Assembly (NCBI GenBank): GCA_022885665.1 | Contig: JAGQDJ010000189.1 | Location: 1 to 64,000, forward strand | Length of the DNA: 64,000 nt | From: Triops longicaudatus | Taxonomy: Eukaryota > Arthropoda > Branchiopoda > Notostraca > Triopsidae | Direction: 5' to 3' | Shown: positions 14,401-29,400 of the stretch, piece after piece | Numbering within the stretch: the first letter of the stretch is position 1 | Layout of the letters: each line of letters opens with the position of its first letter | The notes under the pieces: generated by a model | Database searches by the model: none | Told to the model about the DNA's origin: nothing | The model's input: the letters and a program-made list of their open reading frames with translations, nothing else | Made by a program: the position numbers and the translations under genes

Positions 14401-17400
14401 GAGTCTGTCTATGCCTGGCTACGATAACAAATACGGACCGCCAACGCGTTTGACTAGACCAAAGTGGTTAATTTTCACTTGAACTATTCTGAAGCTGGGT
14501 GCTCAGATTCTGCTCCTGGGATTCCACTATACGGAAAAGAACAAGTAGCAGATGCTGCAAACTGTAGATATCCAAATATTTACTTCTGTCTATCAAACGT
14601 CAGGTTATGATGACATTAAAAGAAAATATTTTCCCAACTCTCTCCTACGTAAGCTTCTGTGGATGGCTATAGTTGAAGAATGTTATATATTTGTAAAGCA
14701 AACGAAACTCATGCGAAAATTCGACGACAAAAATAAAAAACAAACTCACACGGAAGCCTCAATTCAAATTTCTAGATATTATGTGACTTTGCACACTTTG
14801 CATTTAAAGTCTGGTCAAATACTGATTATTTGTTATATTCCCAAGGTATATTTTACTCTAAAGCAATAAATCGTTCTTGACACAACTTTTAAGCCAATCA
14901 AATTTATTATGAGTGCTTCACTTGTCCAAAATCATAACTAAGAAAATTATTACATTCAACTAATTAACCCAATTATTTAAATCCAGGGGCTTCATTTCAG
15001 AGAAATTAACAACTGCTGCAAAATATCACAAGTCGTGAATTTCAATGGGTGTTCAGCAAGTACGTGATGTAGACAAGACATGCGTTAAAACTTTTTAGCA
15101 TGTTGCCAAGTTTGTTGCAAAATTTTACCTCTGGTAAATTTTTCGGTAACTGTTTCGAGTGACGCATGAATTTAGTTACGTTTGGATTTTCTTTCTCTCC
15201 CCTGGAGAAAAGCGCTATTTTGGGTGACGTTAGCTTCTGGAATAAAACATTTAGTTCGTGCCATAAGCAATGAAAGGTAAATGTTTGGGAGACACACTGA
15301 TATGTTAAAGTCATCTCATGAGTTGGGATACCCAATACGTCACGTCCTTAGGAATTTCGGTGGAAGTATTAGGTACGAGAAGAAGCTACCATCTCGACAT
15401 GTCTATGTTTAGCACGAGTTGCAGAAATATCCCCGCGTGCGCTATATAGAAGCCAGCGAAACGTGGTGTGCTTGTAGGGCTTATTAAAAATAGCTTGATA
15501 ATTTCCCGTTTGGTAACCGCCTGGTTCGCGTTTTCTAGCGTACAGATCTAACTTGGAAAAAACTCAAATTTGCTGTATAGCATTTACTCTAGAGCCTGCC
15601 TGTTAGCAGAGGATTTCCAGGTTCGGAACGTTGCTCGATAGACTATTACAAATGGAAATTTAGGCCAGTGGGATCGTGACGTCACGCACAGTCTTGAGGG
15701 GGTGCCCTCGCTATATAGAGTACTTCGTACAAGTGTCCGTATATTTTCCTTCAGACGGTAAATGTCTTGGATCTTTGCCTATACGCAAGATCGCTCGCTG
15801 TGGGAAAGCGGCGACTGGTTGCACTTACCACACTGTTGAAAAAGAAAATATTGGCACGCTAGTTTATTTTTAGGCATCACTCGTAGTAGCCGAAACGGTT
15901 TTCCGCTTACGAAACCAACGGATTCTGTAAGAAAATTAAAGTTTCTCTTAAACGTCTCAGTTTATGTCTGCGAACGTGTCTGCGAAAGTATTCAGGAAAC
16001 TGAGGAGCTTAATTTTGCCCACTGACGTAATTGATTTAAGGAAGTAAAAGGTTTAAGAGAGCTTCAGGTTTAAGTAAAACGTAGTTATTAACTCGAAACA
16101 ACTTACGTATCCCCATAACATTTGGGTAGTATTCTACGAAGTATGCAAACTGGTTCAGGAATGTTAACAGGAAAGTTAAGTGCTGAATTGTTGTGTGGGC
16201 TAAAAACGTAAAGCTGCCAAAGAAGAAAAAGAATGGAATGCCGCTGCCAATCAGTTCGACCATTTTAGTTCCGTTTTCGCGATCGGATCCGATAGCCGAT
16301 ATGTCGGATTTCCAGATCAAAAAGATGCTGAGCTTTCAGACGTTGAGAAGAACTTACCGCTGTGTGAAGGAGGAAAAAATACTCATTTCCTATGGCCGAG
16401 GGAATGAAATAGGTCTGCAGTATACCCAAGGGCCTTAAGAGGCATTGCACAATAGAGAAGATTCGATGAACGTGTATTCGAATCCTTTAATAAATTCCAT
16501 TACATTCCATGCTACCTATTATAGTGACGCCAGGATCGTTAGTCTTGCGTTTCATAATTTTTCTTCTTTTTTCTCTTTCGTTAACACGAAAAGGGACTTG
16601 CATTTTCTTGTCTGTTCATACATACCATTCGTGAACAATAAACACCCAAAATAGCGCAGTTTGACTTACAGTAGACCTTAACAAAAAAAAAAATGTTTCT
16701 CACCACACCTCTTTCGATTTGGGAAAAAATTTCTACCAATGCGCCCGGTTCACATTAAACTGTTGCGGCACGTTTTCTCTGCAGATGGCGAAGCAACTAA
16801 GCCGTGGTGCATTATTGATTGGAAAACTAATGAAATTAAGATAAGCCAAACTAACCTAACTGCGAAACAAAAGCATGTTATTTTCTGTTTCAGGATTCGA
16901 AATAGACTTATGGGTTGGCATTGTAGAAGGGAATCTGGTTTCTTCGTTTTAACGTCCTCAAATTACTATGACTTACGTGTTTGAAAGTCAACTTCCACCG
17001 ATATGCTGACAAGACAGCAACTCTAATATTCCGTATGAGTTTTTCATTTATTGCATTTATTTTCATTTATTTTATATATGTTTGACTTCAGGAGCAATTT
17101 CAAAGCAATTTTAAATACGTGACCGTTTCATCGCGAGCGAGAAAATAAAGGTAGCTCTTTAACATTTCTGCCACGGAGTGGTAGCCAAAATTCCTCAAAG
17201 AAAGGTGTTTTTCTAGTCGCACTTCGTGCCCAAGCGGTTCGCTACTCGCAAGCTTGCAAAATTGACTAGCGGCGTCACGATATATCTGTCGCACGCCGTA
17301 GTCACCTACCTTGCGTCTCTCGCTTCATAAATCGCTTCTTTTCATTTGCTTCAGGAAGCAGACAGTTACAAGTTTGTATGTGGAGTAGACGCAAAATTAT

Positions 17401-20400
17401 CTAAGAAGAAGAAAACACTTTACGGAAACATTTGGCCCCCATTCGCGGAGAGAAAACTTCGGTGTGAAATTATGAAACACATACAAGCAAATGTCAAAAT
17501 ACTGTGCACACTAGATGTCAGGATAGTCTACGTTTCATAATTTAATGCACCATTACTATCACGGAGTTTGCTAGCGTAAGGCTATTTTTTACTTACTGCA
17601 CTGCAATGATTTCATTTCGAGGACAGAAATAGTAAATTATATATTGCTAAAGAGATTAGAATAGCTTTTAAAATAAAGTAGTTGGATAGAATAAGATGGG
17701 AATAAAATCACTGAAGATTCTAGCAACGTGATTACAAAGCATAAGGAATGGATTAAATAAAATCATACCGGAGCTGAAAACTTACGACAAAAACGGAAGA
17801 ATTGGACAATTAAATGAAGCATAAATATAGCATCCCAATTGAACCTTGCAGTCCACTCAGGAATCAAGAGAAAATGCTGCCTGAACGCACAGAACAAAGT
17901 CCGAAAACGGTTGTTCCTACTCGTCGCATATGTCAAAATCCTGGTTTGCGATTCCATTCTGTGGTTCAATGGGTTCATTTTTGTGCGTCTCACGCTTATC
18001 AGGCTCCTTTTTGTCAGAGAGTAGTGGACCATAATGGATCATGGCAACTGAAAAGAATTCTTTTTACTAAGAGGCCCGAGTCGTTTGGGCTGCAATGTTT
18101 ATTTTCTCTTTGGGCTCATTAAAGATTTGCTTCAATGGACTCCGACATAAGTCCGGGTAGAGTAGCGCTAGAACACAAAAGAGTGCGCTAGCTCTTAGCT
18201 GCCGTTGGTTTTTTTTTTTTTGTCTCGAGTGGGAGAAACTTCTCCTGGACAGACGTACTGTTACGTTTACTGACGTTTTATGTGTGCTCAAGATATCGGG
18301 AAGGTTTCTGCGAGAAGAAAAGAACCGAAACACGACAAAGAGGAAAGAGAGAGAGAGAGGGGGAGAGAAAGAACAGAAAACGGAGGAAGATGCAGACGCT
18401 TCGCTTGGTTATACTTTGTGATTCACGGACCACCAAAAATCGATATTAGGCTTCAATATACATACACGAGCCCATTTCGCTCCGGCGTCCCTATGTTAAA
18501 AACGGGCTTTGGGGCCTTTCCTGTACCAGCGTCACTCGTGCCTGAGGGTGCCAAAAGCTTCAACATAGCTCGCTTATGTAAGGCTATCAGCAACAGAATT
18601 TAGGAGGTCAAAGAAATTCCAACAGCAGCGGTTTCGAAGGGAAAGCGGACAAGGTCGACGCATAAGGCTTCCTGGAGGCCGCAAGAATTGGAAACGTCGG
18701 CTCATACGTTATGCTCGATAGTAGGGAATCTTACACCATTCGTTGCGCTGCCATGTAGGGAATCCGGTCTCCAGGCCGCGCGGAGATTCGTTCATTGCTC
18801 CCCTTCGTGGGTTAACAATACGAATCCTGAGGATCTGTAGGCCTGCGGAGCTCATCGATCTGCAGGCTTTGGCTGGGGGCCCCTAGTCAATGTACGGGAA
18901 AAACAGTGGCAACGTAAACTATCATAGAGCAGGTTTCATGCAGCGTGAAATTCGATTTATTGATGCATGCTCGGATTGCTTGCAACAGGCTTAAAAGAAC
19001 ACTGTTTTGAGGTTTGCTTTTTTTTCTGCTTTCCTTTGTGTAGGTGGTTCTGGTGTTCATTCTGAGTATTGCATCGCTGGTAATCTACTTCATCGATGCA
19101 TCGAGGTAACTAAAATGAAACACAGATGAAGAATTTCTGTTGACGTAGACTGAACCTTTTGCTAGCGCGTTGTCCGAGGGCGTGGAGCACTGCAAGGAAT
19201 GGGCGACAAATACCACACAGCAAATCGACCTGGCCTTCAATATATTTTTTATGGTCTACTTTTTTATACGTGTAAGTATGAAACGCAAAGTGAACGGTTT
19301 TATGACGCGAAAAGACTAACGATGTTTTCTTCTTTTTGATCTAGTTTATAGCCGCCAGCGACAAACTGTGGTTCATGCTGGAGATGTATTCTTTCGTTGA
19401 TTACTTCACCATACCACCTTCATTCGTGTCCATTTATCTGGACAGAACATGGATAGGTAATTAGTTCAGTTGCCCTTTGTGTATTTCTGTCCACAGATTT
19501 CCCAGACCACTAACGTAGCCGTTAACGCTATTTGCATCATACGAGCTCTGTTCGGCGTGTTATGTCTTTTTCCTTCGCTGGACAAGCCGTGAATTACTTT
19601 TATTTGTGTACCGTTGCCGGAAATTAATGGTGACCTTAAACTATCGGCTTTGTCCTTTGCTTATCTAACAAATAACGCTTGTTGTCAACGAAACTAAGTA
19701 ACGCCCACAGCGAACAAAGCAAAATCTCCTGATCTGGGATTTCTTTTGTGAAGTTGGGGATGATAAACTTTGTCATGGTACACTCACATTTTTTTAGCTA
19801 TATGCTGGAAATGCTATTGCAAGAGCCCAACATGTCTTGTTACTAGAAGACGTTTAGCGCGAAAAGCTCAAGTTCATCTTGAAGAGTGAAACCAAACGAT
19901 TGTTTGAATCACGCAGAGCCAGCGTAGGCTGAAGATTGCATGAAAACGGTTTCACCGATTTCAAAGTTTCTTACGTTAAAAATTCTGTTGTTAAGATCAT
20001 AGTGATTGAGGAAATTCCAAATTTCTTTTGTTATGAAAAACTTAAAAATTTTCGAAATCAATGCCAATTTGCCAAAGCAAGTAGAAAAGCTCAATCATGC
20101 ATCACTCTTATTATGTAACGTAGTCTTACTGACGGCTAAGTTTACAAAGATATGAGATTATGCTGACGAAATTATTTTTGAAAAATTCCTGTGTTATTAG
20201 CCCAGAAGACAGGGAGAGAATATACCCTAAATGTACCTTAAAGGTAGGCTAAAGCGCGAAAACATGTTGCATAAATTACATAACATTTTATCGTTATCTA
20301 CTTTCTTTGTAAAGTCTTCTACTGCAGATCACCATAAAAATGTTAGATGCCTTACTTTTGTTGTCTCTGAGAAAACCGTCGTTGGCTTTCAACTGATATA

Positions 20401-23400
20401 TATTCTCCTTCTTGACTCTGATTTATAATCTTTGCAAAATTGGCCAATTAAATAACTATTAATTTTAGTGACTATTTCTTCTGTAGTTTTATTTGCTTGT
20501 GTAATTAGTAGAAATGCCGAGTAATAAGTTGTGTAACATGTGTTGATTGAAGAACAAAGAAGTTTCGACTTCGTGTATTTCGGAAAATTATTTTATCGCT
20601 TTAATTCAGAGCTGGACGTCAACCAATGAAATGACAAAAATGGTCTAATTAATCACTAGCGGCAAACCCTAATTCACTAAGCTTCCATTTTTCCCTGAAG
20701 GAGAATATTGTTCAGCCATCATCCGTCATTGTTTCTCCTCTGTGTCAATAGAAGAGACGAGATAAAGTTTGCCTTTTTTTTTGCCCTATCTCCTTGATCG
20801 AAAGTCTAAAGACAGATGTTATTGGTGCTCTTCGGGGTCCCAGTTTTTCTCCCTAAGTCAGCACCAGTAACTCAGAAGGCGCGACGGGATTTTCATTACG
20901 CAGTACTTTTTCATTAGCCTATTATTCAGCTAGTTTCAAAACTTTGACGAATTTTTCCACGTTCCAACATCTCGTTCTTTCCATCTTGCTTAGAAGGCAC
21001 ATACTTTTGCTTGGCTTCGCGGTTTTCTTAGGCTTCGTGTCGTTCTTACGTATGGCGTGCAGAAGCTTATTCGTGATAGAAGGCCTCGCGATTGACGCCG
21101 GATTTGTAAACATGTACTGAACAAAAAACAAAAAGTTTACGAAGCAAGTAAATCATGCCTCTCGAGACTGATTAACCTTCATTAGGCGCAATAGGAGCTT
21201 TCAACCAATCGCTTTCGAAGTGAAAGGCAACTCTTCTACGTTACATACTATTTAGACCATATAATTTTAAATCTAGCGGCCTTCCCACCTTGTAACCGAC
21301 TGGTTTAAACCCTTCAATACTTAATCCAGGATAATCAGTCGCAAGGAGTTCAATTAGACTTCTGTGATTTGTTACGTAAACATTTTTTTCTCAGTACAGT
21401 ACAGTACAGTAAACCCTGTTATAGTAACGTCGGTTACAAGGAACTGTTGGCTATTGCAAACATTCATAGGCACTCGCGAAACGCTCGTATTTCGTGTCAG
21501 TATTGGCCTTTACGAACTTGGGCTATAACAGACAACTTTCCTATTCCCGTGAGTGTCTGTGTATAGCAACGGCTTAATTGTGTTAAATTTCACTCAAGAT
21601 AAATGCGGGTACAGTACGAAAGGAAGTGTTTGTGGAGTATTATGTGATTGTAGGTATATTTTTTGAAATTCATAAAAATACTACAGTTCACGATAGGACT
21701 TGTAATGTGAGTTAAGCTAGAGTTACCCATGTTTAAATAAAAGACTATCTTTGCTGGGTATTGCTCTGAGGAATTGAATTTAGTGCAAGCTTAAGGTACA
21801 GATATAGCTTTGGATAGTTTTTGTTGTTCGGAAGTTACAGAAAAGGATTGAGTAACTGGGGTTGAAACAGTCGGCAGCCATAGTTAATGGGGCGGACAAG
21901 TCTCGTTTGTCATGGTTAAATTGTGAGTGAAAACACAGCTTAGCTTCCAAGACGTCTAGAAGCAGAAGAATGGCGAAGCAATAACGTGCAACAATAAGCT
22001 GGGTGCATTAATCACTCCATTTTTCTGCAACATGTAATTAAAGACATGCACTTCAGCTTGAGGACTTGGGATGTTTAATGTCTTGTGGAACGCGACGTTG
22101 TCTCCAATAAAGCCTTGGGCTTGTGTTTTTCCAGGTTTGCGTTTTTTGCGAGCCCTGCGTCTCATGACCGTACCGGACATTTTGCAATACCTCAACGTCC
22201 TAAAAACGTCGAGCTCGATTCGGTTAGCACAGCTAGTTTCCATTTTCATCTCTGTCTGGCTAACGGCAGCGGGTATCATTCATCTCGTAAGTTACTACCT
22301 TCCCTAAGCTTTCTAGCATACAATCCTAGTGGTGGCGTCAGTTTACTTTGCCTGACTTAATTCACTTTTGCTTCAATGACCCTAGTTGGAAAACTCCGGC
22401 GATCCATTGGATTTCAGCAATCCTCACCGGTTATCATACTGGACGTGTGTGTACTTCTTGATCGTCACTATGTCAACCGTGGGTTATGGTGATGTTTATT
22501 GCAAAACGGTTCTGGGAAGAACGTTTTTAGTATTCTTTCTCCTGGTCGGCTTGGTAAGTTTCAACTTGTCATCTGATATATCCTACCATTTGCTCTAGAA
22601 AATCTTATTGTGAGAGACAAATCGGGGGAGCCATTGTTATCGGTTTCCGCGGCTGTCATTGGTCCTCCCACACACACAAAAAAAATGTATTCAATTCACG
22701 GGCATAACTAACAAGCTGTTGGGTCAGAAATACGAGAATCGTTCAAGTTTCCCCAGTAGATCGTAGCTCCCTCCATGATGCTATAACAAGTGGGGTTGTA
22801 TTTGCCTTATTTTTTGTGTACTGGAATATTGAAGGCAAAGGGAATTCATGGCTAAACTTTTGGTTAGAGACTTCTTTTCCTTTACGTAGTCTTGTCGCAG
22901 GTTTGGATCTGTTTCCTTTGTCATCTGTGTAGGAGAATGTATACCATTAGTACTCGATTTCTCGTCATTTTTTATTTTCTTATCGTGGGATTTAACTTTC
23001 GGGAAAAATGTGACCCAGTTCTTCAATTCTTGATGGAGAATGGCTTCGGCTTCTTTTCGTGTTCCCGCTTGTGTTCATGACGCCATCTTTTTTTGTAACG
23101 GCAGTACAGCAAAAATCCAAGACCATTGTGAGTGCGGTCACACTAGGCGAATAACCGAGGTAATCTTCCCTATTGCCAAATCATCGCAAGTCTTGTGTAC
23201 CAAAAAGGATTAACTATTAATGTAGGAAAAATCAAAAGTGTACTGTGCCTAAACAACAAGCCTCTAAATATCTCTTTACTCTTTAAATTTACTGATATCA
23301 CCATAATTATCATATCGTAAATATCATAAATGTCACCACTAACTGATCAATTGTCAATATGACGTCCTAAGTGTTTTCTGTACCCATAAACACAGTCATT

Positions 23401-26400
23401 CGCATAACTTATCGTCATTCGCAAAAGCAGGGCAAATTTCGTTGAAGCTTTAGGCTAGGTGCACATTTAAGACAAAAGACAAAACGGAAAACAGAAACGA
23501 ACGGAAAACATCTCCAAAAGTGGCAAGACACAAATAAAAGTGAAGCGGTAGTTCAGATTCGTACTAAAGAAGCATTCTGATTGGACGGTTGCGTAGGGAA
23601 GAGAATAAGAACAGGCGCAAGTAAGTTATTACAATCTTTGCGTTGTCTGTGAGTATAATGCACTTCTTTCTCCGTAAAGTGTGTGACAGGGGTGAGATTG
23701 CGGCAAATACCGTGTTTCACTTTTGATGCTTTTATGCTTCAGTACCAATTATTAGAAATATACGCAGTAATATAAATTATGACACTTGACCAGACATGAA
23801 TCATATAAAAAAACATTCAAATTAAAGTACATGAAAGAAAGTTCGGTATGGATCATAGATTTAGCAAATTAGAACGTATTACCATCAACAGGATATAGTA
23901 AAAACGTAAGCCTATTACAAAAATATGAAACTTGTGGCAAGGGCACCTGGCACTGTCACAGCAGAACATGTCTAATCATAGCGTTGAAAGAAAAACTACT
24001 GTAATTTAGGGCACAGTAGAAAAGGTACCAAAATGTTAGTAAAGTCATATGATGTGTTAAAACTAAATAAGTGCAGTAGGAAACTTTCCCTTTTTGCAAA
24101 GTTTAGAGGTTTACAATAATTTAGTCAAAATGACAAGATGTTGCGGATTCGAATTTGGCCTTCTTTGCCTTTTAACTTTGACATCTGCTCTGAGTTTTAT
24201 TTCGTAGCCGCAGAACACACAGCCAATCTGACGTCACTATTCAACCCGACCGATTATTCGAAGACGGCGGGAAATACGAAACATTTCGCTGGATAATAAT
24301 ACGATGCCAAATACATATTTTTATAACGGTATAAACATGAGTATGATGTAAACCGGCAACGTAGATTTTAAGCGTCAAAATTGTAAGTGTTGCTGAAAAC
24401 CAGAGAAGACCGTTTGGAAGACAGAAAGTCTTGTCTTCCGCGGAATGCAAAGAAATTCACACAAAAAAAGAAATGTCTCGGAGACTCTTTGAAGTGGAGT
24501 TTGGAAACTTGGGGTGGACAGGATTTGAGTTCTAGTGTAGTGATACAGCGAATTGTTCGCCGATTGCCTTACTCGTCAAAAGGTTAAAAGTTCCGCCAGT
24601 GTGACCGCAACGTGTTGGCAATTTGCCGTATAGTTAGTTTCCTTTGGGTCCCCACAACGAATGCATTTCTTGAAATGTGTTACCCTGCTTTTTAACTGCG
24701 AAAAGTGCTATTTACGCCATGGGCACGGGCGGGGGCATGAAGGTGACAACTGAGCATACAGAAATTTTGAGTATCGAGCCTGACACAAAAGAAGCTGTTT
24801 AGTGTTCTCAGCTCTACAAACTCAATTGCAAAATCTAAGAAAACGTGAAGGGTTATGGCAACATTCCATCGAAATCCATCATAACTTGGCGCTTGATTAG
24901 CTTTATCCTCTGACTTCCTTACCAGTTTTGCCCAAGTTTGACTCCTTTAATTTCTCGTGACTGCTGTTTCATTAACTTTCTGCAAGATATTTCAGCACAT
25001 TCTAAGTTTTGCTCGCCATGTATACACCGATAGGCAGTGTTTGCGAGTTGGATCCCTGAAATAACGGAGTTGGTGGGGAACCGAACCAAATATGGGGGTG
25101 AACATAAAACGGAACACGGAAGGAGGTATTACATTTGCAAGCCAAAACCCCTCAAAGTTGCTTCATTCACCCCGAGATCCCTCTTTTGTACCTATAAGAC
25201 AAAACCAACAAGAAACTTAGCCATAGTTATATCGCAGTACGCTAACTTTTTGGTTGGTTTTACGTTTTCCCCCCTTTGTGGACTGTTGGGTTGTGGGTGT
25301 TCGGCTTTTGACCCTCCCATTACTCCTTTCTTACATTGTAGACCATTGACCATTTGGATTTCTTACAGTGATAATTCTCGTTTCCTAACGCCTGTAACAT
25401 TGGTATTTTTCACGTTAGCTCCGCACAAAGCGAACATTAGCAATACTGCGTAACAAAGGACATTTGTAGTGGAGTATTTGCATGCGAGCTAGTTTCGATT
25501 GACCCTTTTCCTAGAAGGCATATCAGGCGGTGTTCTAGAATTAGCTTGGTTCTTTAGTAGCTACGCAAGCTCTTAGTCTTAGATCTCGTCGAATTCCTCA
25601 AGTTTCGATATACGGCAAGGAAAGGCTTTGCGACACGAAACAACACGTTACATCGGATCTTCCAGAAAAATTACCCTTGGTTCTGTCATTTTGCTAGGAA
25701 TAATCAGGCGTCCTCCTCCACGTGGGGATGCTATGAACTTTGAAGAGGAGCTCTTTGTAACAACAACAGGGATTTTCTGTGAAAAAAGTTTTCGTGTCGC
25801 AAAGAACTTTCAGCGTTAAGTGTTTAGTCAACAATCACGTAGGGATTTTTTGCCCTCTTTTTAGCGTTAAGCGAAGAAATGATCCCCGACACATGGAGGG
25901 AGCTGATACGTTTCATTTGATTCAGCCTTTTCCCTGATCATTATTTAGTCGCATTATTTATTTATTTATTTTTTTGAGACAATGGCGAACTGGTTTGATT
26001 TTTCCCATTTATGTTATTCCACCACGTGTAGGCCATCTTTGCCAGTTGTATTCCTGAAATTATTGACCTCATCGGCACTAGACCCAAGTATGGAGGCACA
26101 TTGAAGAATGAAAGAGGACGAAGGTAACCACACACGTACTACCGACGTATCAACAACAACCCCGTATTTTTGTTTTCTCTCTTGTATTTAATTTTTTCAG
26201 TTTCTCAACTATATCTCTAACGTCAAAAACATAATCTTGTCCTTCGTCCGTATTCTTTAAACCATGTTTTTGCTTGACGCAACAAAGAATTATAAGAAGA
26301 CAATTTCGTAAATCACAACATTACTGCTACTTGTAAAACATAAATTATGTGCGTAATTTTCGGCATGGATTAAGTAGGTACAGCTTCCGTAGGAAATACG

Positions 26401-29400
26401 CTTGTTAGAATTCATTGGTGTGTGCACGTAATATGCATCGTAACTTCTTACTTACCCACTTTTCCTTGAGACAAATAATCCTGTTTACAGTAAAAAAAAA
26501 ATGAAATTCACCCTATTTTTTTCGCACCTTAGCACTTAGCGTCTAATTTCCCCCCTTTTAAAAGCAAACGAAACTAATGTAGGCTTTACTAGTCCATGTT
26601 TCTAAGCAATCTTATAAATACCCCACAGGCATATTGTGGTGTGTGGGCATATTACGTACGAATCCGTCTCGCATTTCCTGAAAGATTTCTTACACGAAGA
26701 CCGGGAAGATGTTGACGTGGAAGTTGTCTTTCTACACAGGTAAATTGTCTCGCCATTTTATTTTAGCCTTTTTTCCACCAGATCTGTGCCTCGCTTTTAA
26801 CAACCGAACACGCCGGGCGAGCTCGAAGTCTCGCGGAATTGCTGCGACAATCCTTCGAAAGGAAGAGTAGGCTGGCTGGTGAAAAGCTAATCTCTTCGTG
26901 TGTCGTGAGCAGTGGCTTTCACAGCTGAAGCGAGTCTTTTCCTCGTGTCACTTGAATCATTTACGTGTGCGTTCAGTCTCCGGACCCAGCGAACTGATAT
27001 GAGTCTTTAAAGCATACGTGGCGTGAAAGGGGTTGCTGTCACTTTCTGTGATGATAATATTGATGGTTGATTATCCAGGAAAGAGCCAGACCTGGAACTG
27101 GAGGGTCTTCTCAAGCGCCATTCTACAACAGTCAAGTTCTTTCAGGGCTCCATGATGAATGCCGTAGACCTAGCCCGGGTTAAGGTATTCGTATTCGTAG
27201 AAATAGTAGCTCCCAATACCCGCTCTCGCCAAAACTAAGTTAGACAGTCATTTTCACGCTTTCGAACCCTTTGCCAGAGTCTTTCCAGTTCGAATCTAAG
27301 CTTCCAGTGTGTCGCTCTTTTTTTTTTCATTTCTTTTCTTTTTTTTTTTTTTTTTTTTTTTTTCTTTTTCAAATCGTAGTACATTCGTAGATTCACGCTT
27401 TTGTCGTACTGTGACATTTTCTATGTACAGTTTTCGTCTGTTGCACGACGGAAGTATGCGCCAAGTTAAAATTGTTACCTTTCTGAAGGAAACGTCGGAA
27501 GACCACGAGTGCGTTCCGTAACATTCTGGAAGCTTAGACCAGAAGAAATGGATTGAACTGGTCTTTTCATTGAGCCAGACATTAGTTTTGTCATTTTCAT
27601 TCCATCCAATCTCCTTTGCTTGCGACTGAACTCGGTTGTGCCTGGAACTTGGATTTCGATTTTGGATTATATGAATTTCGGCTCATGGATTGATTAAATC
27701 GACGTTTGGGTTGTTTTTACTGTTTAAATTTGAGCGATTTTTACAGTAATATGTTGATGGAGTTATGGCGTTACCTGGCTTGTTATTATTATTATTTTTT
27801 TCCCACCCAAAAGACAAAACGAGGCGGACCGGACTGGGAAATCCGCTTGAAAAAAGGGCGGGTGGCTTTTTCTGCCAGCAGAATACCTCTTTTTATAAAC
27901 TCACTTTTTACTCTGCTTTTACAGGAACTGCGAAAAATATTGTCATTATTTCGATTAAGTAATTTACGATAACTCTTGCCTGGTGGGCCCTTTGAAATTG
28001 CATACTACTGGCTGCTTTTTTTTACCTAAGCATGTTTTACAGCGGCCCGATTAATTTAGGTGGTGAATTTTTGTTTTATTTCATATTTTTTCGGCGACCT
28101 TTTTTTGTCGGCACACATAGAAAGCCGCCTGACCTCGAACTGGAAGGTTTGTTCAAGCGACATTTTACTACCGTGGAATTCTTCCAAGGATCCATTATGA
28201 ATCCCATAGATCTACAACGTGTCAAGGTGAGCAACCAGAAGGCCCTTGATAGAGAAGCAAAGTTCTATGTGTGCAAAAAAAAAAGCGATATTCTCCAAAC
28301 AAAATATAGCATAAAGCTCAGTACGACGTGGGCTCTAGTCGTTTTTTTTTTTCTTGGTGTGCCTATAAATTCAATTGAAGGTAAAGTGACTGATGTCGGC
28401 TCCGTACTAAGGATGTTTTGTCTTAGTTTTGTAGGAAATTTGGGCCACATTGCAATATTAAAATAGATCTCGAAACATTACTTCCGTTTCATTTTTATGT
28501 ATCCATAAGATAATTTAAAATTATTTTTATTCATTTATTTCCGGTTTTAATGGGTCGTATTTAGGTTTTGTATAAGACCAACCACGTCGTACATTTGACG
28601 TGTTATCGTCTTTTACTTACGTATTAGAATACCCCATTTCTTGATTTAAAAGAAAGACAGAATATAGTGTTATTCCAAATAAGTTCCAATTTTCATTCCA
28701 GTCTTTCACTGTGCCAAATTGCATTATTTATTAATATTTTTTCAGTGTCACGCGTACGGGGAATTGATTGAAAAAGAACTAGTAGGTCTCTTGATCGGTT
28801 ATCCATCAGTCATCTTTGCAAAGCCATGGTCGGAATGTGTAGACTCCGGATACTTTTTCTACGCCGCTTTGTAAAATAACGGCTAGTTAAACGTTGCGAC
28901 GTTTCCGTTTGCATAGATGACAGGTATCGGACAATCGTTCAATTGGCCAGGCAAAAGCATTTGGAGCCAAGAAACGGTGGTTCTAAAAGAGGACACAAGA
29001 CTGTCGGCATGTTAGTATGGGGACTAAGAAAAAAATTCCTCAAAGTTTTTTAAACGAAGCCTAGAAATCAATTAGAGATTATAAATAAATATGTAGCTTA
29101 GGAAGTCGTGTGGTATTACAAAGTCACTTTACCTTCTTAAATCTGGAGTTTGATTGTCCAACTAATGAGAGGAGCTTTCTACTGTTGTGATCTATCGCCA
29201 GTGATTCTTCTATCTGCGTAACCTGTCGCTCTTCACTGTTTCTTGTAATGTTTAAGTTCGTTAACTGTCTCGTGTCATCTCTTCGCGCATTATTCCAGCA
29301 AAACTGCCGCGCCTTAACTGTGCGTTTTCCTTGTCGACGTTCTACTTGCGTCATTGTCCTTGTTTCGTTTCTTTGATTTTAAACCACTGTAAAAGCTAAA

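Larger units (their letters stand above)
2458..19043 (+). other. slo intron 1 (16.6 kb)
   Basis: This is the largest intron of the gene. It holds homopolymers (G13 at 7560-7572; T22 at 11711-11732 followed by a G-run with one N at 11738) and many short chance open frames. The only frame I single out is a minus-strand one at 11859-12335, listed separately. A GC-richer patch at 18.6-18.9 kb might be regulatory. I see no tRNA, no conserved exon and no recognisable transposase. Confidence 0.6.

Noticed and set aside
27280..27310. tRNA-like B box (GTTCGAATC)
   Set aside because: No matching A box, acceptor stem or anticodon arm could be folded around it.
28746..28800. Possible third copy of slo exon 9
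   Set aside because: A CAG acceptor-like site is present, but the following sequence does not code the LELEGL-type peptide and has no suitable donor.
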